From Paracoccaceae bacterium (GTDB lineage Bacteria; Pseudomonadota; Alphaproteobacteria; Rhodobacterales; Rhodobacteraceae), in assembly GCA_019911965.1 (NCBI GenBank), contig JAIOJF010000009.1, positions 45,744-109,743 of the forward strand: DNA of 64,000 bases. Direction: 5' to 3'. Below are positions 24,960 through 33,630 of the stretch, one piece after another (position 1 is the first letter of the stretch; every line of letters starts with the position of its first letter). Both the position numbers and the translations under genes were made by a program. The notes below the pieces were generated by a model, which saw nothing but the letters and a program-made list of their open reading frames with translations, ran no database searches and had not been told where the DNA came from.

Positions 24960-26845
24960 ACCCTGTTGTCATTTGCCTGAGCCGTGCGGGCGAAGATGTG
25001 GCGCATCGCATCGCCAGGGCGCTGGGGCTTGCGGTGCATGGCCGCGAGGGCCGGGTGGAGCGCGCCGATGCCTATTTCGGCAATGCGCTTGATCATGTGC
25101 GCGGGCTGTTCGCCGCCGGTGTGCCGGTGATCGGGGTCTGTGCCGCCGGTATCCTGATCCGCGCCGTCGCCCCGATGCTGGCCGACAAGACGACCGAGCC
25201 GCCGGTTCTGGCGGTGCCCGACGACGGATCGGTGGTGATCCCGCTGCTGGGCGGGCATCGCGGGGCGAACCGGCTGGCGAAATCCGTGGCCGATGTGCTG
25301 GCGGTAAATGCGGCGATCACGACGGCGGGCGACGTGGCGCTGGGCGTGGCGCTGGACGAACCCCCCGCAGGCTGGAAGCTGGAAAATCCCGGCAATGCCA
25401 AGGCGGCGATGATGGCGCTGCTGAACGGGGCGAAAGTGCGGATCGATGGCGACGAGGCGGCGCGGGCCGGTTGGCTGGACGGCTTGCCGAAGGCCAGCCC
25501 CGGCGAGGCAGGCGAGGTGGTGAGGATCATCTGCACCACCGAACCCTGGCCCGAGGCTGCGCCGACAACGCTGATCTACCGCCCGCAGCGCGCGGTGCTG
25601 GGGGTGGGATGCGCCCGCAACTGCCCGCCCGACGAGTTGATCGCGCTGGTCGATGGCCTGCTGGCCGAGGCGGAAATTGCCCCGGGCGCGCTGGCCGCAA
25701 TTGCCAGCGTCGATCTGAAGGGTGACGAGCCGGCGGTGCTGGCGCTGGCGGCGCATCTGGGCGCACCGCTGAAGCTGTTCACGGCGGCGGAACTGGAGGC
25801 CGAGACAGCGCGGACGGAGAACCCGTCCGAGGTGGTCTTTGCCGAGATCGGCAGCCACGGCGTGGCCGAAAACGCCGCCCTGGCATCGGCGGGGGCAACG
25901 GCGATCCTTGGCTATCCGAAGATCAAGTCGGCAATGGCGACGGCGGCGCTGGCGATGGCACCGCAGCCGGTTGCCACGCCTCTGGGGCGGGCGCGGGGCA
26001 AATTGTCGATCATCGGCATCGGGCCGGGGCAGCATTCCTGGAGGACGCCGGAAGCCTCGAAACTGGTGGCCGAGGCGGAAGAACTGGTTGGCTATGGCCT
26101 TTACATCGACCTGCTGGGGCCGCTGGCCTATGGCAAGCAGCGCTCGGATTTCCCCTTGGGCGGCGAGGAGGATCGCTGCCGCTACGCGCTGGAACGCGCC
26201 GGCGAGGGGCGCAACGTGGCGCTGATCTGCTCCGGCGATGCGGGGATTTACGCGATGGGGGCGCTGGTGTTTGAATTGCTGGATCGCGGGCCGGAGGCGC
26301 ATGGTGTTACAGACGCGGCGCGACGGATCGAGGTGGTCTCCGCACCCGGCGTGTCGGCCTTGCAGGCGGCGGCGGCGCGGGCCGGGGCACCGTTGGGGCA
26401 TGATTTCTGCGCAATCTCCCTCAGCGATCTTCTGACCCCGCGCGCCGATATCGTGCGGCGGATCACGGCGGCGGCGGTGGGTGATTTCGTGATTGCGTTT
26501 TACAATCCGGTCTCGCTGCGGCGGCGCACCTTGCTGGCGGAGGCGCGCGATATCCTGCTGCGCCATCGCGGCGGCGACACGCCGGTGATGCTGGCCTCGT
26601 CGCTGGGGCGGGCGGACGAGCATCTGCGCTATCGCCGCCTGGCGGATTTGGCCGTGGACGAGGTGGACATGCTGACGGTGGTGCTGATCGGCTCCAGCCA
26701 GTCGCGGCTGGCCGAACTGGGCGAGGGGCCGCGCATGTATACGCCGCGCGGCTATGCAAGGCGGATCGACGGTGATCTGGCCAAGGCGGGCGAAGGTGCC
26801 GCCCTGCCTGCGACCCCACCCGGAGTATTTCTGGACCAAAGTTGA
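24950..26845 (+). CDS. cobJ: CbiG-CobJ fusion: cobalamin biosynthesis protein CbiG with precorrin-3B C17-methyltransferase
   Basis: 631 residues, starting with TTG at 24950 behind a strong AAGGGGGA site. The N-terminal CbiG-like part (about 1-210) includes VIPLLGGHRGANRLA. A CobE/CbiG C-terminal-like domain (about 212-335) starts RAVLGVGCARNCPPDELIALV and has PKIKSAMATAAL. The CobJ tetrapyrrole methylase (about 351-615) has KLSIIGIGPGQHSWRTPEA, VALICSGDAGIYAMG and VSAPGVSALQAAAA. CobJ methylates C-17 and contracts the ring; CbiG in the cobalt-early route opens the lactone. The last residues and stop codon are supplied by a dispersed repeat. Confidence 0.92.
   Translation: MAIDPVVICLSRAGEDVAHRIARALGLAVHGREGRVERADAYFGNALDHVRGLFAAGVPVIGVCAAGILIRAVAPMLADKTTEPPVLAVPDDGSVVIPLLGGHRGANRLAKSVADVLAVNAAITTAGDVALGVALDEPPAGWKLENPGNAKAAMMALLNGAKVRIDGDEAARAGWLDGLPKASPGEAGEVVRIICTTEPWPEAAPTTLIYRPQRAVLGVGCARNCPPDELIALVDGLLAEAEIAPGALAAIASVDLKGDEPAVLALAAHLGAPLKLFTAAELEAETARTENPSEVVFAEIGSHGVAENAALASAGATAILGYPKIKSAMATAALAMAPQPVATPLGRARGKLSIIGIGPGQHSWRTPEASKLVAEAEELVGYGLYIDLLGPLAYGKQRSDFPLGGEEDRCRYALERAGEGRNVALICSGDAGIYAMGALVFELLDRGPEAHGVTDAARRIEVVSAPGVSALQAAAARAGAPLGHDFCAISLSDLLTPRADIVRRITAAAVGDFVIAFYNPVSLRRRTLLAEARDILLRHRGGDTPVMLASSLGRADEHLRYRRLADLAVDEVDMLTVVLIGSSQSRLAELGEGPRMYTPRGYARRIDGDLAKAGEGAALPATPPGVFLDQS
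26817..26841 (+). repeat. Dispersed GAGTATTT..CCAAA repeat, copy 3, inside the cobJ 3' end
   Basis: CACCCGGAGTATTTCTGG followed by ACCAAAG. It matches the left two-thirds of the dispersed repeat, but the AAAAAGAAG end is degenerate. It is translated as PPGVFLDQS, the terminal residues of the CbiG-CobJ protein, and the stop codon falls just inside the element. Confidence 0.7.
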
Positions 26846-26858
26846 AAAAGGGTTAGTC

Positions 26859-27650
26859 ATGACGGTTTATTTCATCGGCGCGGGGCCGGGCGATCCCGAC
26901 CTGATCACGATCAGGGGGCGGGCGCTGATTTCGCGTTGCCCGGTCTGCCTTTATGCCGGATCGCTGGTGCCCGAGGCGGTTGTGGCCTTTGCGCCCGAAG
27001 GGGCGCGGGTGCTGGATTCCGCGGCGATGACGCTGGATCAGACCCACGCCGAGATCGTGGCGGCACATGCGCGCGGCGAGGATGTGGCGCGGGTGCATTC
27101 CGGTGATCCGGCGCTTTACGGTGCAATTGCCGAACAGATCCGGCGGCTGAAAGCGGCGGGCATCGCCTATGAGATCGTGCCGGGCGTGTCGGCCTATTCG
27201 GCGGCGGCAGCGGCGATCGGCCAGGAACTGACCATTCCGGGTGTCGCGCAGTCGATCGTGCTGACTCGGGTGTCGATGCAATCGACCGCGATGCCGTCCG
27301 GCGAAACACTGGAAAACTTCGCCCGCACCGGCGCGACGCTGGTGATCCATCTGGGCATCCGCAACATGCGCGAGATCGAGCGCCAATTGGTGCCGCATTA
27401 CGGCGTGGATTGCCCGGTGGTGGTCGCCTATCGGGTTGGCTGGCCGGATCAGGCGATCCTGCGCGGCACTTTCGCCGATATCCGCGCCCGGGTGCGCGAG
27501 GCGAAGATTACCCGCACGGCGTTGATCCTGGTTGGCCCGGCGCTGGCCGAAACACAGGATTTTGTGGATTCCGCACTTTATGATCCCGCGAAACCCCATG
27601 TCTTGCGTCCCGTGGCCGGGGTGGACCTGGTGGAGGATCACAACACCTGA
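26859..27650 (+). CDS. cobM: Precorrin-4 C11-methyltransferase CobM
   Basis: 263 residues, tetrapyrrole methylase: VYFIGAGPGDPDLITIRGR, CLYAGSLVPEAVV, VARVHSGDPALYGAIAEQI, YEIVPGVSAYSAAAAAIGQELT. It adds the C-11 methyl group in corrin-ring synthesis. The ATG at 26859 follows an AAAAAGGG site and lies 13 bases after the CbiG-CobJ stop. It is the last recognisable cobalamin gene of the operon. CobF, CobG/CobZ, CobK and the chelatase/adenosylation genes are not in this window. Confidence 0.95.
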   Translation: MTVYFIGAGPGDPDLITIRGRALISRCPVCLYAGSLVPEAVVAFAPEGARVLDSAAMTLDQTHAEIVAAHARGEDVARVHSGDPALYGAIAEQIRRLKAAGIAYEIVPGVSAYSAAAAAIGQELTIPGVAQSIVLTRVSMQSTAMPSGETLENFARTGATLVIHLGIRNMREIERQLVPHYGVDCPVVVAYRVGWPDQAILRGTFADIRARVREAKITRTALILVGPALAETQDFVDSALYDPAKPHVLRPVAGVDLVEDHNT

Positions 27651-27732
27651 GCAAAGGCCGGCGCGGGCGGTAAGACTTTACTTGAACGAATCAGCGAATC
27701 ACGCCTCATTTGGCCCAACAGGGGTGGTTGCG

Positions 27733-28077
27733 ATGATTCATGATTTGCCGGAAGAGGTGCGCATCGGGCTGGAAAAGGCGCGGCAGCGCGATTTTGGCCG
27801 CCGCAACCGGTTGCGGGTGCATGTCGATGACGCGGTGTTCCCGATCCTGCGGCTGACCAGCGGCGGATTCGTACTGGACGCCAAGACCGCGCCGCTGATC
27901 CGCGGGCTGGTCGATATCTACGATAGCGGGCGGCATCTCTATCAATGCCTGGTGGTCTGTTCCTCGGTCGAGGGCGACGAGCGGGTCTACGAATTCAAGC
28001 GCCAGACTGCGGTGGTGGACCAGCCCCCGCTGGATTACTGGCGCGGAGACGATACGCCGGTGGCGCTATTGAACTGA
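27733..28077 (+). CDS. Conserved hypothetical protein, possibly PilZ-like
   Basis: 114 residues, soluble, no signal peptide. The segment RRNRLRVHVDDAVFPILRLTSGGFVLD recalls the PilZ pattern (basic RxxxR followed by a (D/N)xSxxG strand), but the second motif is TSGG rather than a clean D/NxSxxG, so c-di-GMP binding is doubtful. The rest (LIRGLVDIYDSGRHLYQCLVVCSS) is beta-rich. It sits 82 bases after cobM with a promoter-like A/T-richer leader and an AGGGGTGG site, so it may be transcribed separately. It ends ten bases from the convergent pheS. Confidence 0.6.
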   Translation: MIHDLPEEVRIGLEKARQRDFGRRNRLRVHVDDAVFPILRLTSGGFVLDAKTAPLIRGLVDIYDSGRHLYQCLVVCSSVEGDERVYEFKRQTAVVDQPPLDYWRGDDTPVALLN

Positions 28078-28087
28078 GGCGGACCCC

Positions 28088-29170
28088 CTAGCGCGACAAC
28101 CCGGCATGCAGGTTCGGCGCGTCCAGCGCGGCAAAGCCGTAATGGCGCAGCCAGCGCAGATCGCTGTCGAAGAAGGCCCGCAGATCGGGGATGCCGTATT
28201 TCAGCATGGCGATCCGGTCGATGCCCATGCCGAAGGCGAAGCCCTGATATTTTTCAGCATCGACACCACCGGCGGCCAGCACCTTGGGATGCACCATGCC
28301 CGAGCCAAGCACCTCCATCCAGTCATCGCCCTCGCCGATCTTCAACTGGCCGTTGACCCACGAGCATTGAATATCCACCTCGGCCGAAGGTTCGGTGAAG
28401 GGGAAATGCGAGGCGCGAAAGCGGGTCTTGATGCCGTCGATCTCGAAGAAGGCGGCAAAGAATTCCTCAAGCACCCATTTCAGGTTGGCCATGCTCAAGG
28501 CCTTGTCCAGCGCCAGGCCTTCGACCTGATGGAACATCGGCGTATGGGTCTGGTCGTAATCCGCCCGGTAAACCCGGCCCGGCGCGATGATCCGGCAGGG
28601 CGCGCCGTGGGCCTGCATATGGCGGATCTGCACCGGCGAGGTATGGGTTCTGAGGACATGCGGCGGGCGGTCGTCATCCGCATCGCGGTGCATGTAGAAC
28701 GTATCCATCTCGGTGCGGGTCGGGTGTTCGGCGGGAATGTTCAGCGCGTCGAAATTGAACCAGTCGGTTTCCACCTGCGGGCCTTCGGCAACGGTGAAGC
28801 CCATATCGGCGAAGATCGCGGTGACTTCCTCGGTGACTTGGGAAACCGGGTGGATGCTGCCCTGGCGGCGGGTGCGGCCGGCAAGTGTCACGTCCAGCCA
28901 TTCGGTGGCGAGGCGTTCTTCCAGCGCGGCATCGCCAAGCGAGGCCTTGCGGGCGGCCAGCGCCGAGTTGATCTCGTCCTTCAGGGCGTTCAGCGCCGGA
29001 CCGGCGGTCTTGCGTTCCTCGGGGTCCATGCGGCCAAGTTCGCGCATCATCAGCGCCACTTCGCCCTTCTTGCCGATGGCCGCCAGGCGCAGGTCTTCCA
29101 GTGCGGCCTCGTCACCGGCGGCAAGGATGCCGTCGAGATACTTTTTCTTTACTGCGTCAAGGCCGTCCAT
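28088..29170 (-). CDS. pheS: Phenylalanine--tRNA ligase alpha subunit
   Basis: 360 residues, full length. N-terminal coiled-coil arm (about 1-90), then the class II synthetase core: motif 2 region [24 protein letters not shown], aminoacyl site and the C-terminal motif 3 [22 protein letters not shown]. It forms the alpha2beta2 enzyme with PheT. Here pheT does not follow: the gene is convergent with the hypothetical gene at 27733-28077, so the beta subunit is encoded elsewhere. It lies downstream of rpmI-rplT and a thioesterase gene on the same strand. Confidence 0.97.
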   Translation of the reverse strand: MDGLDAVKKKYLDGILAAGDEAALEDLRLAAIGKKGEVALMMRELGRMDPEERKTAGPALNALKDEINSALAARKASLGDAALEERLATEWLDVTLAGRTRRQGSIHPVSQVTEEVTAIFADMGFTVAEGPQVETDWFNFDALNIPAEHPTRTEMDTFYMHRDADDDRPPHVLRTHTSPVQIRHMQAHGAPCRIIAPGRVYRADYDQTHTPMFHQVEGLALDKALSMANLKWVLEEFFAAFFEIDGIKTRFRASHFPFTEPSAEVDIQCSWVNGQLKIGEGDDWMEVLGSGMVHPKVLAAGGVDAEKYQGFAFGMGIDRIAMLKYGIPDLRAFFDSDLRWLRHYGFAALDAPNLHAGLSR

Positions 29171-29247
29171 GATCGTGTGGTTCCTGCATCTGTTCCGCTG
29201 GTGGTGCTATCATACGCGCCCCGGAATGCAAGCCCGGGCCGCGATGC

Positions 29248-29694
29248 TCAGGCCGGGTTGAGCGCGAAGGTCATCATCGAGGCGGTCATGGTGGCGATCA
29301 GCTTTTCGCCCTTGTCGGCCAGTGCCACGGCGCGGCCTTCGGCGAAGGTGATGGACCGCCCGGCCTTCAGCACCTGACCGGTGATGCGAAACCGCGTGCC
29401 CGCACCGGGCGACAGGAAGGCGGTCTTGAATTCGATGGTGCTGATCCCCTTGCCAACCGGCAGCAGGCTGACGGCGGCAAAGCCGCAGGCGGTGTCCAGC
29501 AGCGTCGCCAGCGCCCCGCCATGCAACGCGCCGTGCTGGTGCAGCAGGGCGTCGCGGAAATCCTGTTCGATCACCACCCGCCCGGCTTCGACCGTGACCA
29601 GCTCCGCGCCGAAAGTCTGCATCAGCCCCTGCCTGTAGAACGATTCGGTAATATAGGTGGCGAAATCCGGGTTCCGGGCGGTGAAGTCATTCAT
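29248..29694 (-). CDS. PaaI-type hotdog-fold thioesterase
   Basis: 148 residues. The PaaI/YdiI-type signature is clear: LLHQHGALHGGALATLLDTACGFAAVSLLP, where HGG-x4-LLD holds the catalytic acid and substrate loop, followed by ISTIEFKTAFLSPG. It would hydrolyse an acyl-CoA thioester, substrate unknown. The start at 29694 is supported by a GAGGA site. It is inserted between the ribosomal protein genes rpmI-rplT and pheS, which are usually adjacent. Confidence 0.88.
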   Translation of the reverse strand: MNDFTARNPDFATYITESFYRQGLMQTFGAELVTVEAGRVVIEQDFRDALLHQHGALHGGALATLLDTACGFAAVSLLPVGKGISTIEFKTAFLSPGAGTRFRITGQVLKAGRSITFAEGRAVALADKGEKLIATMTASMMTFALNPA

Positions 29695-29791
29695 GGCGGT
29701 CCTCGCGGGCGTTTTCCCCTTTCTGACCACTTGCGGGCGCGAAGGGAAGGGCGATGTGGCGCGCAGGCAAGGCACCACCCAGACAAAAGTT

Positions 29792-29829
29792 CAGCGCCGC
29801 AACCGGGGGTCAAACCGGATGCGGCGCTG
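29792..29829 (-). terminator. Terminator of the rpmI-rplT transcript
   Basis: Perfect 10-bp stem (CAGCGCCGCA / TGCGGCGCTG) with an inner CCGG..CCGG pairing, starting 25 bases after the rplT stop on the minus strand and followed there by AACTTTTG. Good match to an intrinsic terminator. Confidence 0.75.
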
Positions 29830-29854
29830 ATGGTTCAGTGCATCTGCCTCAGGC

Positions 29855-30217
29855 TCAGGCCAGCGCGGCCTTGGCTTGCGCGACGATAGCGTTGAAGCTG
29901 TCAGGCTCGTTCACCGCCAGATCGGCGAGAACCTTGCGGTCCACCTCGATCCCGGCCAGCGACAGGCCGTTGATGAACCTGGAATAGGTCAGGCTTTCGT
30001 CAATCGACCGCACCGCCGCGTTGATCCGCTGGATCCACAGGGCGCGGAAATTGCGCTTGCGGTTCTTGCGGTCACGGGTGGCGTATTGGTTGGCCTTGTC
30101 CACAGCCTGCGTTGCGGTGCGGAAATTGCGCGACCGGGCACCGTAGTAACCCTTGGCGGCCTTGACGACCTTGCGGTGGCGGGCGTGCGAGGCAACGCCT
30201 CCTTTAACTCTCGACAT
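29855..30217 (-). CDS. rplT: 50S ribosomal protein L20
   Basis: 120 residues, full length. Begins [29 protein letters not shown] and contains [21 protein letters not shown], diagnostic for bL20. It is an early 50S assembly protein and in many bacteria represses its own operon. It lies 12 bases downstream of rpmI and is followed by a terminator. Confidence 0.98.
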   Translation of the reverse strand: MSRVKGGVASHARHRKVVKAAKGYYGARSRNFRTATQAVDKANQYATRDRKNRKRNFRALWIQRINAAVRSIDESLTYSRFINGLSLAGIEVDRKVLADLAVNEPDSFNAIVAQAKAALA

Positions 30218-30229
30218 TTTTCAGACTCC

Positions 30230-30430
30230 TTAGCGCGCGTAGGGCATGTATTTTTTAACGATCGATTCGTCCGCGGCGCACAGCGTGGTCGTGCCACGCG
30301 CCTGCCGCAGGAACTTGTTCGATCGCTTGATCATGCCGTGCCGCTTGCCAGCCTGGCCGGTCTTGATGCGGCCTGTGGCCGTCACCTTGAAGCGCTTTTT
30401 GGCGCCTGACTTGGTCTTCATCTTGGGCAT
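30230..30430 (-). CDS. rpmI: 50S ribosomal protein L35
   Basis: 66 residues: [23 protein letters not shown] and a basic C-terminus, the bL35 signature. It is co-transcribed with rplT. The usual upstream infC gene is missing; the preceding co-directional gene is a small membrane protein at 30570. The 139-base gap upstream probably contains the promoter. A ribosome-binding site (AGGAGACGG) precedes the ATG. Confidence 0.98.
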   Translation of the reverse strand: MPKMKTKSGAKKRFKVTATGRIKTGQAGKRHGMIKRSNKFLRQARGTTTLCAADESIVKKYMPYAR

Positions 30431-30569
30431 TTCCGTCTCCTGTCAATAGGATGGTCATTGCACGCGACTCGGCAGCCCTTTTCGCCGGACGCGCAGGTTT
30501 GGAAGTGGTGCGTATAGGCGCAGATCGCGGCGAAGGCAAGGGGGTGGATGGCGGAATGCACGCTGGAGA

Positions 30570-30794
30570 TCAACCCAGGATTCTTGCCGCCACCGCGATG
30601 AAACTGTCGGGGATATCGTGCCATTGCAGCCCGTCCTCGGCCTTCAGGAGGGCGATGACCAGAATGCCGCCGGAAATCATCACCATGATCGCGGCGGTGC
30701 GCGGCGGGCTGTTCTCGATCCAGGCATTCAGGATGGCCACCAGCGAGAACACCGACAGGACCATGCCGATCACCAGCGTTGTCTCGAAACTCAT
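30570..30794 (-). CDS. Small two-helix membrane protein
   Basis: 74 residues. Two hydrophobic segments at about 5-23 (TLVIGMVLSVFSLVAILNA) and 34-50 (AAIMVMISGGILVIALL), then a short polar tail (EDGLQWHDIPDSFIAVAARILG). There is no known domain. It is placed 30 bases after the pyruvate kinase gene on the same strand with a good ribosome-binding site (GGAAGGA), so it is probably co-transcribed with pyk. Function unknown. Confidence 0.75.
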   Translation of the reverse strand: MSFETTLVIGMVLSVFSLVAILNAWIENSPPRTAAIMVMISGGILVIALLKAEDGLQWHDIPDSFIAVAARILG

Positions 30795-30824
30795 GTATCG
30801 TCCTTCCGCCGGGGGCCGACCCGG

Positions 30825-32270
30825 TCAATCCGAATCGAAATCGACCATCAGCCGCATCTCGATCTGCGACACGCGCAGGATGTTGGTGGTGCCCTGCACG
30901 TTGAACGGGATGCCGGCGATCACCACGATGGAATCCTCGTCCAGCCCGAATTCATACTTGCGCGCGGCGCGGGCGGCGCTGACCACGGCCATCTTGAAGC
31001 GCCCGACCGGAGCGGTTTCGACGCAATGCATCCCCCAGGACAGACACAGGCGCCGCGCCGTGCCGACCAGCGGTGTAAGCGCGATGATCGGCACGCGCGG
31101 GCGTTCGCGGGCGACCTTCAGCGCGGTGGTGCCGGAATGGGTGAAACAGCAGATCGCCATGACCTCGGTGGTTTCGGCGATTTCGCGGGCGGCGGCGGTG
31201 ATCGCATCGGCCACGCCCTGGCGCGGCGCGGTGCGCGAGGCTTCGATGATCTGCCGATAGGCGGGATCGCTTTCGATCTCGACCGCCACCGCATCCATCG
31301 TCTGCACCGCCTCGACCGGGTAATCCCCGGCGGCGCTTTCCGCCGACAGCATCACCGCATCGGCCCCTTCATAGATCGCGGTGGCGACATCGGAGACCTC
31401 GGCACGCGTCGGCACCGGCGACGAGATCATGCTTTCCATCATCTGGGTGGCCACGATCACCGGCTTGCCGGCATCGCGGCAGGCCTTGACCAGACGTTTC
31501 TGGATCGGCGGCACGTTCTGCACCGGCAGTTCCACACCGAGATCGCCGCGCGCCACCATGATCCCGTCCGAGGCTTTCAGGATCGCCTCGAAGGCCCGCA
31601 CCGCCGCCGGTTTCTCGATCTTCGACAGGATGGCGGCGCGGCCATCGGCCAGCGCGCGGGCCTCGTCCACATCCTCGGGGCGCTGCACGAAGGACAAAGC
31701 CAGCCAGTCGACCCCGATCGAGCAGGCGAATTCCAGATCGTCGCGGTCCTTGTCCGACAGGGCGGCCAGCGGCAGGATCGTGTCGGGCACGTTGATGCCC
31801 TTGCGGTCGGAAATCTCGCCGCCCACCTCGATCCTGCAATCGGCGAAATCATCGCCGCAGGCGGTGACGCTCAGGCGGATCTTGCCATCGTTGACCAACA
31901 GCGTGTCGCCGGGTTTCAGGGCCTGAAAAATCTCGGGATGCGGCAGGGTCACGCGCCTGCCATCGCCCGGGGCGGCGTCCAGATCGAACCGGAAGGTGGC
32001 GTTTTCCACCAGTTCCACCGGGCCATCGGCGAAGGTGCCGCATCTGAGCTTCGGGCCCTGCAGATCCGCCAGAATGCAGATCGGCCGGCCGGTTTCACGC
32101 TCGATCTCGCGGATCCAGGCATGGCGGCGGCGCATGTCGTCATGGCTGCCGTGGCTCATGTTCAGGCGGAACACATCGGCACCGGCCTCGAACAGGGTGC
32201 GGATCATGCCCTTGCTGTCCGATGCCGGACCAAGCGTTGCCACGATCTTCACATTGCGCATACGTCTCAT
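30825..32270 (-). CDS. pyk: Pyruvate kinase
   Basis: 481 residues. It converts phosphoenolpyruvate and ADP to pyruvate and ATP. Motifs: KIVATLGPAS, VFRLNMSHGSHDD, ILADLQGPKLRCG, IEKPAAVRAFEAIL with the active-site Lys, IMVARGDLGVE (metal-binding Glu/Asp) and PTRAEVSDVATAIYEGADAVMLSAESA. The start at 32270 is chosen from a GGAAGGGG site; ATG 32261 is the alternative. It is divergent from N-formylglutamate amidohydrolase. Confidence 0.96.
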   Translation of the reverse strand: MRRMRNVKIVATLGPASDSKGMIRTLFEAGADVFRLNMSHGSHDDMRRRHAWIREIERETGRPICILADLQGPKLRCGTFADGPVELVENATFRFDLDAAPGDGRRVTLPHPEIFQALKPGDTLLVNDGKIRLSVTACGDDFADCRIEVGGEISDRKGINVPDTILPLAALSDKDRDDLEFACSIGVDWLALSFVQRPEDVDEARALADGRAAILSKIEKPAAVRAFEAILKASDGIMVARGDLGVELPVQNVPPIQKRLVKACRDAGKPVIVATQMMESMISSPVPTRAEVSDVATAIYEGADAVMLSAESAAGDYPVEAVQTMDAVAVEIESDPAYRQIIEASRTAPRQGVADAITAAAREIAETTEVMAICCFTHSGTTALKVARERPRVPIIALTPLVGTARRLCLSWGMHCVETAPVGRFKMAVVSAARAARKYEFGLDEDSIVVIAGIPFNVQGTTNILRVSQIEMRLMVDFDSD

Positions 32271-32405
32271 GCTGCTGCCCCTTCCGATGCGCCGAAAAAC
32301 CGCCCGGCAAACGCCGGTCTGTCTGGCGCGAATCGCCTTTGGCCGCAACAGGTATCTTGCCGCTGCCCCGCCAATCCTGTTTATACCACCAAAAGCGAGG
32401 ATTTC

Positions 32406-33152
32406 ATGAGCATCGCCGAACAGGCCTTCGAAATCGTCGGTGGCAACCGCGATTCGAACATCGTCATCAGTTGTGACCATGCGTCGAACCTTGTGCCCGC
32501 CGGGGTCAATGGCGGCACGCTGGGGCTGTCGGATGGGGACATGGACCGCCACATCGCCTATGATGTCGGCGCAGAAGGGGTATCGCGGCGCCTGGGCGAA
32601 TTGCTGGACGCGCCGGTGATCCTGTCGCGGTTTTCGCGGCTGGTGATCGACCCCAATCGCGGGCTGGACGATCCGACGCTGATCATGCAGCTTTACGACG
32701 GCACGATCATTCCGGGCAATCGCAACCTCGATGCCGACCGGATCGCCTACCGGGTGCAGACCTGCTGGCAGCCTTACGATGACGCGCTGGGTACCTTGCT
32801 GGCCAGCCGCCCGCAGGCGGTGCTGATCGCCATCCATTCCTTCACCGCGCAACTGGCGGGCCGTGCGAAACGGCCCTGGCATATCGGTATTCTGCACGAG
32901 AAGGACCAGCGCCTGGCCCGCCCGATGCTGGCGCGGCTGCGGGCGCTGGGTGATCTTTGTGTCGGCGAGAACGAGCCATATGGCGGCCATCTGGATGGTG
33001 ACAGTATCGACCGGCAGGCGCTGTCGCGCGGCGTGCCGAATATCCTGATCGAGATCCGCAACGACCTGATCCGCGAGGATGGTCAGCAAAAGGGCTGGGC
33101 CGAACGGCTGGCCCCGATCCTGCGCGACGTGATCGCCACCACCCCGATCTGA
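32406..33152 (+). CDS. N-formylglutamate amidohydrolase family protein
   Basis: 248 residues. Family motifs: IVISCDHASNLVP (metal-binding Asp-His), IAYDVGAEGVSRRL, SRLVIDPNR, IAIHSFTAQLAG and ILIEIRNDLI. Members hydrolyse N-formyl-L-glutamate in histidine degradation or related N-acyl amino acids. No hut genes are nearby, so the substrate here may differ; the D-glutamate cluster downstream (33.6-36.6 kb) is a suggestive context because it also handles N-acyl-glutamates. A GAGGA site precedes the ATG by four bases. Confidence 0.88.
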   Translation: MSIAEQAFEIVGGNRDSNIVISCDHASNLVPAGVNGGTLGLSDGDMDRHIAYDVGAEGVSRRLGELLDAPVILSRFSRLVIDPNRGLDDPTLIMQLYDGTIIPGNRNLDADRIAYRVQTCWQPYDDALGTLLASRPQAVLIAIHSFTAQLAGRAKRPWHIGILHEKDQRLARPMLARLRALGDLCVGENEPYGGHLDGDSIDRQALSRGVPNILIEIRNDLIREDGQQKGWAERLAPILRDVIATTPI

Positions 33153-33172
33153 GGAAACCACAGGAGTTGAGC

Positions 33173-33487
33173 ATGGACGACCAGACCCGAACCGAACTTG
33201 AAGCCGCCGCCTTCCGCACGCTGCGCGATCATCTGATGGTAAAGCGCAGGGATGTGCAGAATATCGACCTGATGAACCTGGCCGGGTTCTGCCGCAATTG
33301 CCTGAGCCGCTGGTATCAGGAAGCCGCGAATGAACGCGGGCTGGAGATGGGCAAGGACGAGGCCCGCGAGGCGTTTTACGGCATGCCCTATGCGGATTGG
33401 ACGGCAATGCACCAGACCGAGGCCAGCGCCGACAAACAGGCGGAGTTCAAGGTTGCGTTTGCGGAAAATGTCGGCCGCAAGGAATAG
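33173..33487 (+). CDS. DUF1244 family protein
   Basis: 104 residues. NLAGFCRNCLSRWYQEAANERG and AREAFYGMPYADWTAMHQ are the conserved DUF1244 segments, with two cysteines in CRNC. The family is small, all-helical and of unknown function. The ATG at 33173 is set by a CAGGAG site six bases upstream. It follows the amidohydrolase gene by 20 bases and is probably co-transcribed with it. Downstream are a GC-rich hairpin and a dispersed repeat before the convergent aminotransferase gene. Confidence 0.88.
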   Translation: MDDQTRTELEAAAFRTLRDHLMVKRRDVQNIDLMNLAGFCRNCLSRWYQEAANERGLEMGKDEAREAFYGMPYADWTAMHQTEASADKQAEFKVAFAENVGRKE

Positions 33488-33554
33488 GGCGGCAGGCAAG
33501 GGGGCGCTCCCGCCCGTCACCGGCGCTGGCGCGCCGTTGCCCGTTGGGCCGGGC

Positions 33555-33573
33555 GCTGCGCGTGCCGCGCAGC
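33555..33573. terminator. GC-rich hairpin between convergent genes
   Basis: Perfect 8-bp stem (GCTGCGCG / CGCGCAGC) with a 3-base loop in the 143-base region between DUF1244 and the convergent aminotransferase. It immediately precedes repeat copy 4 and may be part of the same mobile or structural unit. It could terminate transcription from either side. Confidence 0.5.
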
Positions 33574-33583
33574 GAGACTTCAT

Positions 33584-33616
33584 GCCTCCGGCGGGAGTAT
33601 TTCCGCCAAAAAGAAG
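33584..33616 (+). repeat. Dispersed GAGTATTT..CCAAAAAGAAG repeat, copy 4
   Basis: GCCTCCGGCGGGAGTATT then TCCGCCAAAAAGAAG. The left arm CTCCGGCGGGAG is itself a short inverted repeat. It lies between convergent genes (DUF1244 and the aminotransferase). Confidence 0.85.
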
Positions 33617-33630
33617 GCGTTAAGTTTGGA

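Noticed and set aside
30618..33152. Very long plus-strand open frame opposite pyruvate kinase
   Set aside because: High GC keeps the antisense frame open; only its last 748 bases (from 32406) match a real protein. The same effect explains long frames opposite accA, parE, glnA and others.
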